Below are positions 58,310-64,000 of a stretch of 64,000 bases of DNA, piece after piece. Positions within the stretch are counted from its first letter, which is position 1, and each line of letters opens with the position of its first letter. The translations under genes were made by a program, and so were the position numbers. The DNA comes from Muribaculum sp. (GTDB lineage Bacteria > Bacteroidota > Bacteroidia > Bacteroidales > Muribaculaceae), in assembly GCA_009775095.1 (NCBI GenBank), contig VSOZ01000018.1, positions 1 through 64,000 of the forward strand. The letters run 5' to 3'. The notes under the pieces are model-generated. The model made no database searches and had not been told where the DNA came from. It worked only from the letters and a program-made list of their open reading frames with translations.

Positions 58310-61300
58310 TCAATATTCATCCCACGGCTTTATCTCGATATCGTCGATCGACATACGGGTGAAGGCATTGATGAATGTCGACGCAAGACGGGCATTTGTA
58401 AGCAGCGGTATGTTCAGGTCTATCGCCGCACGACGTATGCGGTAGCCGTTGGTAAGCTCCGTTTCCGAGAGGTTCTTGGGTATGTTTACCACCAAGTCGA
58501 CCTCCTTGTCGTGAAGCAGCGACAAAGCCTGCGGCTGCATGTCGGGTTGGCTGGGCCAATACACTTTTATGGCAGGTATGCCGTTGTCGGTCAGGAACTG
58601 ATGAGTGCCACCGGTAGCGTAGAGGCTGTAGCCACTATTGTGCAGAGCGTGGGCAGCGTCGAGCATGGCCGCTTTCTGCTTGGCCGTACCTGTGGACAGC
58701 AGCACACCGTTGCCTTTGGAGGGTACACGCACACCTACCGACAGCATCGACTTCAATATGGCCTCATCAGTATCGGCTCCGATACACCCTACCTCACCTG
58801 TAGACGACATGTCGACTCCAAGCACGGGGTCAGCACCCTGAAGGCGTGAGAATGAGAATTGCGACGCCTTTATGCCCACATAGTCGAGGTCAAAGGCGTT
58901 TTTATGCGGTTTCTCGACGTCAAGCCCGAGCATGACCCGTGTAGCGATATCGATAAAATTGAGTTTCAGGACCTTGCTGACAAACGGGAATGAACGCGAA
59001 GCACGCAGGTTGCACTCGATGACTTTTATGTCGTTGTTCTTTGCAAGGAACTGAATATTGAACGGACCCGATATATTGAGCGCCTTTGCTATCTTCTGAC
59101 TTACTTTCTTGATGCGTCGTATAGTCTCGACGTACAGCTTCTGCGGTGGAAACTGTATTGTGGCATCGCCGGAATGTACACCGGCAAACTCGATATGCTC
59201 CGATATGGCGTACACCTTTATTTCCCCGTTCTGTGCCACAGCATCCATCTCAATCTCCTTGGCATCCTGAATGAACTCAGTCACGACAACCGGATGTTGT
59301 TTCGACACATTGGCGGCAAGACGCAGGAAGCGTTCAAGCTCCTCGTTGTTGCTGCACACATTCATAGCTGCACCCGACAATACGTAGCTCGGGCGCACAA
59401 GCACCGGGAAGCCCACCTCATCAATGAACCGGTGTATGTCATCAAACGAAGTCAGCTCGCGCCAACGCGGCTGGTCGACACCTATGCGGTCAAGCATCGC
59501 CGAAAATTTATGGCGATCTTCGGCGTTGTCAATCGAAGAGGCCGACGTGCCGAGTATGGGCACAGCGGCTGCATCAAGACGTGTGGCGAGGTTGTTGGGT
59601 ATCTGACCGCCCACCGACAGGATGACTCCGTGGGGCTGCTCCAAGTCAAGGATGTCCATAACGCGCTCATACGTAAGCTCGTCAAAATACAAGCGGTCGC
59701 ACATGTCATAGTCGGTTGACACCGTCTCGGGATTATAATTGATCATCACCGAGCGCCAGCCTTCGCGCTTGACGGTCATAAGCGCATTTACCGAACACCA
59801 GTCAAACTCAACCGAGCTTCCTATACGATAAGCACCCGAGCCGAGCACCACTATAGACCGATGGTCATGCAGATACGTGACATCGTTCTCGGAACCGTTA
59901 TATGTAAGATACAGATAGTTGGTCATAGCGGGATACTCGGCGCCCAAGGTGTCGATCTGCTTTACCACAGGCACTATGCCGAGCGACTTGCGCATGGCCC
60001 TCACAGCCGACACCTCGGAGTCAACATCGTAGGGAGCCGACTTAAAGACTGCTCGCGCTATCTGGAAGTCGCTGAAGCCCTGTTCTTTGGCCTGACGCAA
60101 AAGCGCCTCAGGGATAGATTGAATCTCGTCGTAGGTCTCCAACTCATCAGCAGTCATGACAATGTTGTACAACTTATGCAGAAACCAGCGGTCAATCTTG
60201 GTAAGTTCATGTATGCGTTCCACGCTATAGCCCTGACGCATAGCCTTGGAAATGACAAATATGCGTTTGTCGGTAGGCTCCTTAAGTGCATGGTCTATAT
60301 CGGGGATCTTTATCTCCTTGTTCTCGACAAAACCGTGCATGCCCTGCCCTATCATGCGCAGGCCCTTCTGTATAGCCTCCTCAAAAGTACGTCCTATAGC
60401 CATGACCTCGCCCACAGACTTCATCGAGGAGCCAATCTCACGCTTCACGCCGTGAAACTTACCGAGGTCCCAACGCGGTATCTTAACAACGATATAGTCA
60501 AGAGCCGGCTCAAAGAAGGCCGACGTAACCTTAGTGACGGAGTTTTTCAACTCGAAAAGTCCGTAACCGAGTCCGAGCTTGGCGGCGACAAAAGCCAACG
60601 GATATCCCGTGGCCTTGGATGCAAGCGCCGACGAACGCGACAGGCGCGCATTGACCTCGATAACCCTGTAGTCCATCGATGCGGGGTCAAAGGCATACTG
60701 CACATTGCACTCGCCCACGATGCCGATATGACGTATTATCTTGATGGCAAGTTTACGCAGATAGTGATAATCTTCGTTGGAAAGAGTCTGAGAAGGGGCC
60801 ACAACAATCGACTCACCGGTATGTATGCCCAGCGGGTCGAAGTTTTCCATGTTGCACACCGTTATACAGTTGTCATAGCGGTCACGCACCACTTCATATT
60901 CAACCTCTTTCCACCCTTTGAGCGACTTCTCCACAAGTACCTGCGGAGAGAAGGCCAAAGCTTTCTCGACAAGCGCCACCAACTGCTGCTCGTCGTCGCA
61001 AAATCCGCTACCCAGACCGCCAAGTGCGTAAGCGGCACGTACAATGACAGGATAACCAAGCTGATTGGCCGCGCTTATAGCGTCGGCTATGGTGTTGACA
61101 GCCTCACTTTTTATGGTCTTGACATTGATTTCATCAAGTTTCTTGATAAACAGCTCACGGTCCTCTGTATCCATTATGGCCCTTACAGGGGTACCCATAA
61201 CCTCGACACCGTACTTATCGAGCACGCCACTCTCATATAGAGCCACGCCACAGTTAAGCGCCGTCTGGCCGCCAAAAGCGAGCATAATGCCGTCGGGTCG

Positions 61301-61540
61301 TTCTTTCTCAATAACTTTCTCGACAAAATAGGGAGTAACGGGCAGGAAATATATCTTGTCGGCAAACCCTTCGGAGGTCTGGACCGTAGCGATATTAGGA
61401 TTTATCAACACGGTATTGATACCCTCCTCCTTCATGGCCTTCAACGCCTGCGAACCGGAATAGTCAAATTCACCGGCCTCGCCTATTTTCAAAGCCCCGC
61501 TTCCGAGGAGCAACACTTTTTTCATCTTACGTTCAATCAT
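58310..61540 (-). CDS. carB: Carbamoyl-phosphate synthase large subunit
   Basis: The 1076-residue protein is the usual full length. It has two ATP-grasp halves: residues about 1-400 for bicarbonate phosphorylation (LLLGSGALKIGEAGEFDYSG near the N terminus) and about 550-930 for carbamate phosphorylation (VVLGSGAYRIGSSVEFDWCS). An oligomerisation domain lies between, and a C-terminal MGS-like allosteric domain (about 940-1076) follows, with YATGGTHQFL. It makes carbamoyl phosphate for pyrimidines and arginine, using ammonia from CarA. It lies 18 nt after carA in an operon. A second ATG at 61525 (MKKVLLLGSG) may be the true start. Confidence 0.97.
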   Translation of the reverse strand: MIERKMKKVLLLGSGALKIGEAGEFDYSGSQALKAMKEEGINTVLINPNIATVQTSEGFADKIYFLPVTPYFVEKVIEKERPDGIMLAFGGQTALNCGVALYESGVLDKYGVEVMGTPVRAIMDTEDRELFIKKLDEINVKTIKSEAVNTIADAISAANQLGYPVIVRAAYALGGLGSGFCDDEQQLVALVEKALAFSPQVLVEKSLKGWKEVEYEVVRDRYDNCITVCNMENFDPLGIHTGESIVVAPSQTLSNEDYHYLRKLAIKIIRHIGIVGECNVQYAFDPASMDYRVIEVNARLSRSSALASKATGYPLAFVAAKLGLGYGLFELKNSVTKVTSAFFEPALDYIVVKIPRWDLGKFHGVKREIGSSMKSVGEVMAIGRTFEEAIQKGLRMIGQGMHGFVENKEIKIPDIDHALKEPTDKRIFVISKAMRQGYSVERIHELTKIDRWFLHKLYNIVMTADELETYDEIQSIPEALLRQAKEQGFSDFQIARAVFKSAPYDVDSEVSAVRAMRKSLGIVPVVKQIDTLGAEYPAMTNYLYLTYNGSENDVTYLHDHRSIVVLGSGAYRIGSSVEFDWCSVNALMTVKREGWRSVMINYNPETVSTDYDMCDRLYFDELTYERVMDILDLEQPHGVILSVGGQIPNNLATRLDAAAVPILGTSASSIDNAEDRHKFSAMLDRIGVDQPRWRELTSFDDIHRFIDEVGFPVLVRPSYVLSGAAMNVCSNNEELERFLRLAANVSKQHPVVVTEFIQDAKEIEMDAVAQNGEIKVYAISEHIEFAGVHSGDATIQFPPQKLYVETIRRIKKVSQKIAKALNISGPFNIQFLAKNNDIKVIECNLRASRSFPFVSKVLKLNFIDIATRVMLGLDVEKPHKNAFDLDYVGIKASQFSFSRLQGADPVLGVDMSSTGEVGCIGADTDEAILKSMLSVGVRVPSKGNGVLLSTGTAKQKAAMLDAAHALHNSGYSLYATGGTHQFLTDNGIPAIKVYWPSQPDMQPQALSLLHDKEVDLVVNIPKNLSETELTNGYRIRRAAIDLNIPLLTNARLASTFINAFTRMSIDDIEIKPWDEY

Positions 61541-61558
61541 AACAGCAACTGACTTTGA

Positions 61559-62629
61559 TTATAGCATGTTGATAAATTCATCGAAAAGAAATTCCGTATC
61601 CTTAGGACCGGAGGATGCCTCGGGGTGAAATTGTGCGGAGAAGAACGGGCGTGTCTTATGACGGATGCCCTCGTTAGTACCGTCGTTCATATTGATGAAT
61701 AGCGGCTCCCAATCTTGGGGCAGAGTCGTATCGTCAACCGCAAAACCGTGATTCTGCGATGTAATATAGCACTTGTCGGTGCCCGCACGACGTACGGGCT
61801 GATTGTGGCTTCGATGTCCGTAGCGGAGTTTGTAAGTCTTGGCGCCGGCCGCTTTTGACAACAACTGATTACCCATACATATACCGCATATAGGGCGCCC
61901 TATGGTTATGGCTTTCTTTATATTCTCCACGGTTTTACCCACCATGTCGGGATTTCCGGGACCGTTTGATATGAACAATCCGTCGTAAGGTATAGAGGTA
62001 AAATCATAATCCCACGGCACACGTATGACCTTAACCCCCCTGCGGGTCAGACACCTTATTATATTATGCTTGACTCCGCAGTCGACAAGCACTACGGTTT
62101 TCTGTCCCTCGCCGTGTACCTCGACATTGCGACAGCTGACTTTTGCCACCAAGTTCTCGGCATTAGGATCATAATAAGGTACATCGGCGGTACCCTCGAC
62201 AAGTATCTTTCCAAGCATCGAGCCGTGCTCACGCAGGTGCTTTGTCAGCGCACGGGTGTCCACCCCGTATATGCCGGGTATTTTCTCCTCCTTCAGCCAG
62301 TCGGCAAGGCTTCTGTCGGCCTGCCAGTGGCTATGATCCCACGAATAATCCTGAGCCACGATAGCTTTGCAGTGTATATGCTCGCTCTCGTAGTATTCGC
62401 TGACATCATTTTTTTCTCTACGCGGGGGAACTCCGTAATTACCGAGTATAGGATAGGTCGTCACCAGTATCTGACCTTCATAAGAGGGGTCGGTCAGGCT
62501 CTCGGGGTAACCGGTCATAGCCGTATTGAAAACGACCTCACCTGCCACCGACTCTTCGTAGCCAAAAGACTTTCCTTCAAAAACAGTTCCGTCTTCAAGT
62601 ACGAGGACGGCCTTTCTTGTTTGTCGCAT
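61559..62629 (-). CDS. carA: Carbamoyl-phosphate synthase small subunit
   Basis: The 356-residue glutaminase subunit has the N-terminal CPSase small-chain domain (LVLEDGTVFEGKSFGYEESV, FNTAMTGYPESLTDPSYEGQ) and a class I amidotransferase domain. Its triad is visible in GICMGNQLLS (nucleophile Cys) and FHPEASSGP (His, Glu). It supplies ammonia to CarB. It is first in the carAB operon. No convincing -33/-7 pair is seen in the 150-nt upstream gap. Confidence 0.96.
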   Translation of the reverse strand: MRQTRKAVLVLEDGTVFEGKSFGYEESVAGEVVFNTAMTGYPESLTDPSYEGQILVTTYPILGNYGVPPRREKNDVSEYYESEHIHCKAIVAQDYSWDHSHWQADRSLADWLKEEKIPGIYGVDTRALTKHLREHGSMLGKILVEGTADVPYYDPNAENLVAKVSCRNVEVHGEGQKTVVLVDCGVKHNIIRCLTRRGVKVIRVPWDYDFTSIPYDGLFISNGPGNPDMVGKTVENIKKAITIGRPICGICMGNQLLSKAAGAKTYKLRYGHRSHNQPVRRAGTDKCYITSQNHGFAVDDTTLPQDWEPLFINMNDGTNEGIRHKTRPFFSAQFHPEASSGPKDTEFLFDEFINML

Positions 62630-62779
62630 ACGATAGAAATAAATACTTTAGAATATAACTTTGACAAAACTCAGGCTTTCTATCGTGAAAACCATGCAAA
62701 GTTAGTATTTTTTCTTCAATTGCTATCGTGATGCTACATTTTTTTGAAAATTACTTACATTTTTCAACGCAAACAGCCA

Positions 62780-64000
62780 TCACACGGGGAATGTAAAATA
62801 AACCCTGCAGCCTGAAGAGTAATCAGGGTCAATGGTAACATCGCCGCCGATAAACCGTGCTGCCTCACGACATATGGCCAGTCCGAGTCCTGCACCCTGC
62901 TTGAATCCGTCAAGCTTGGTAAAGCGCTCAAACACAATCTCGTGCTTGTCGCGCGGTATGCCGGGACCTGTATCACTGACAGTAATGCGCACCGTATGAT
63001 TATCATGCATCATGCCACATCTTAGCATAACCACACCTTCGTCGGTAAACTTAAACGCATTGTGGAGCAGATTGGCCACAACAACCACTATGACATTCTT
63101 ATACGACATAACGAGATGCTCATTTTCCCACGGCACAAACCGATACTCGACATCTGAATTGCGCTTGTACTCACTCTGTAGAAACGCCTGTTCACACAAA
63201 GCATTGACCGAAACTTCCTTTTTCTCGAGATTAAGGCCTGTATCATGGTTGGCCAGCTGCATGACGTCATCTATTATCTTCAACAGATCATAGCTATTTG
63301 CGGTTATTATCTCGGAATACTTGTTAAAAGCCTGATCTTCGGAGCGGGCTACAATCTGGGCAAAGCCGACTATAGCGTTAAGCGGAGTACGCACCTCATG
63401 GTTTATATTCTGTATAAACAACGACTTCATGCGACTCGCATCCTCAGCCTGTTCCTTGGCGAGCTGCAGTTTCTCACGCTGCACGAGCAATGCATCTTTC
63501 AGCTTCTTTATACGATACATATAGCGCAACGTCAGCACGAAAGCCAAAATGATGACAATCAGTATAAGCGCCGAAGGTATAACCTGATATTTGTACTGTG
63601 ACCAGAACGATACCGGCCGGTTGATAAGTTCAGAACCGGCGGGTAGCTCGTCAAGAGCGACACCGCGGTCAATCACGCGCTCATAATCAAATACGTAATG
63701 CGACGGTATAATCTTTATTTTACTCTCATATCCGTCCGCGGAGTCAAGATAGTCAAAACATGCTCCGGCAAGATCGCCGCCTACAACTTTATATTCGGGG
63801 ACATAGCCGCCGAAAGCCCAATGCCCCAAGCCGATTGTAGACAACGATATGACAGGTATGTCGGGATTAGCCTCACGCAACACGTAAGTCGTACTGCCAA
63901 GCGCATAGTCATTGGTCTTGTCAACGCGCCATGTGCCGCAGAATATGGCTGAATGGCGCGACAGCATTCCCACCCGCTTGTTGGCATCGAAGAATGTCTG
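62780..64000 (-). CDS. Sensor histidine kinase, 5' end outside the window
   Basis: The frame is open to the window edge, so the first part is missing; the visible 407 codons start QTFFDANKRVGM. The N-terminal portion (PDIPVISLSTIGLGHWAFGG, YVPEYKVVGGDLAG) resembles the periplasmic substrate-binding-like sensor of the kinase at 21359. A membrane helix (VIPSALILIVIILAFVLTL) leads to HisKA (NHEVRTPLNAIVGF) and HATPase_c (NAFKFT, DTGPGIP, GAGLGLAICR). It ends right after the ATPase domain, with no receiver, so it is a classical rather than a hybrid kinase. No response regulator is seen downstream. Ligand unknown. Confidence 0.9.
   Translation of the reverse strand, partial: QTFFDANKRVGMLSRHSAIFCGTWRVDKTNDYALGSTTYVLREANPDIPVISLSTIGLGHWAFGGYVPEYKVVGGDLAGACFDYLDSADGYESKIKIIPSHYVFDYERVIDRGVALDELPAGSELINRPVSFWSQYKYQVIPSALILIVIILAFVLTLRYMYRIKKLKDALLVQREKLQLAKEQAEDASRMKSLFIQNINHEVRTPLNAIVGFAQIVARSEDQAFNKYSEIITANSYDLLKIIDDVMQLANHDTGLNLEKKEVSVNALCEQAFLQSEYKRNSDVEYRFVPWENEHLVMSYKNVIVVVVANLLHNAFKFTDEGVVMLRCGMMHDNHTVRITVSDTGPGIPRDKHEIVFERFTKLDGFKQGAGLGLAICREAARFIGGDVTIDPDYSSGCRVYFTFPV

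Noticed and set aside
59861..61240. Long open frame of 459 codons opposite carB, and similar ones opposite oadA (7284-8603), PBP1A (8834-9823) and cls (36486-37205).
   Set aside because: They are antisense shadows of conserved genes, with Ile/His/Arg/Val-rich composition and no recognisable motifs.

Overview
The window looks like chromosome of a Bacteroidales bacterium, most likely a Muribaculaceae-type gut commensal. This rests on the gene families: a bacterial serine palmitoyltransferase for sphingolipids, a Ser-type sulfatase, the Bacteroides-type N-succinylornithine carbamoyltransferase, DUF4494, GldH, lipoproteins with an acidic +2 region, and FHS sugar transporters. It also rests on repeated promoters of the Bacteroidetes sigma-ABfr form (TTG, about 20 nt, TAnnTTTG). 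Base composition is near 50% GC, with AT-rich intergenic regions. The family assignment is inference.

Region 1 (1-11200) starts with a deletion-scarred transglutaminase-like gene and a HigBA toxin-antitoxin pair behind a long inverted repeat. Housekeeping genes follow: spt, a sulfatase, a helix-hairpin-helix protein, an EEP-family lipoprotein, rpmE2, an oxaloacetate decarboxylase alpha/pyruvate carboxylase B-type protein and PBP1A.

Region 2 (11400-26700) is a cell-surface glycan region. A tight five-gene operon encodes a TolC-like outer membrane protein, a HlyD-like adaptor ending in a SPOR domain, a zinc-ribbon protein, a processive GT2 glycan synthase and a UDP-sugar 6-dehydrogenase. This parallels alginate or cellulose synthase machines, but with a TolC/HlyD-type envelope route. 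Next come a large surface lipoprotein, a hybrid sensor kinase, a CDP-ribitol synthase-type fusion and a LicD phosphotransferase.

Region 3 (26700-44100) is conserved metabolism and cell biology: the arginine-pathway transcarbamylase, an FNT channel, YggS, an FHS transporter, transketolase, a membrane acyltransferase, rpsF-rpsR-rplI, cardiolipin synthase, a coiled-coil protein with ZapA, and RNase Y with RicT/PSP1, GldH, an M24 peptidase and the CCA enzyme.

Region 4 (44100-58100) looks like an accessory island. It holds a RelE-XRE toxin-antitoxin pair, an orphan DUF protein, two lipoproteins (one a zincin fused to a propeller-like domain, the other related to that propeller), a 42-codon ORF with its own terminator, and HicAB with a readable promoter and operator. 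A six-gene alkylation-repair operon follows (Cache-ABM, AlkA, a split and duplicated Ada, GNAT, Fsr). It ends with a tandem-repeat patch, a tyrosine integrase and an array of at least seven hairpins. Imperfect 22-nt direct repeats at 50280 and 57528 bracket the repair operon and the integrase.

Region 5 (58100-64000) returns to core genes on the minus strand: tRNA-Pro(UGG), carB, carA and a sensor kinase that runs off the window end.
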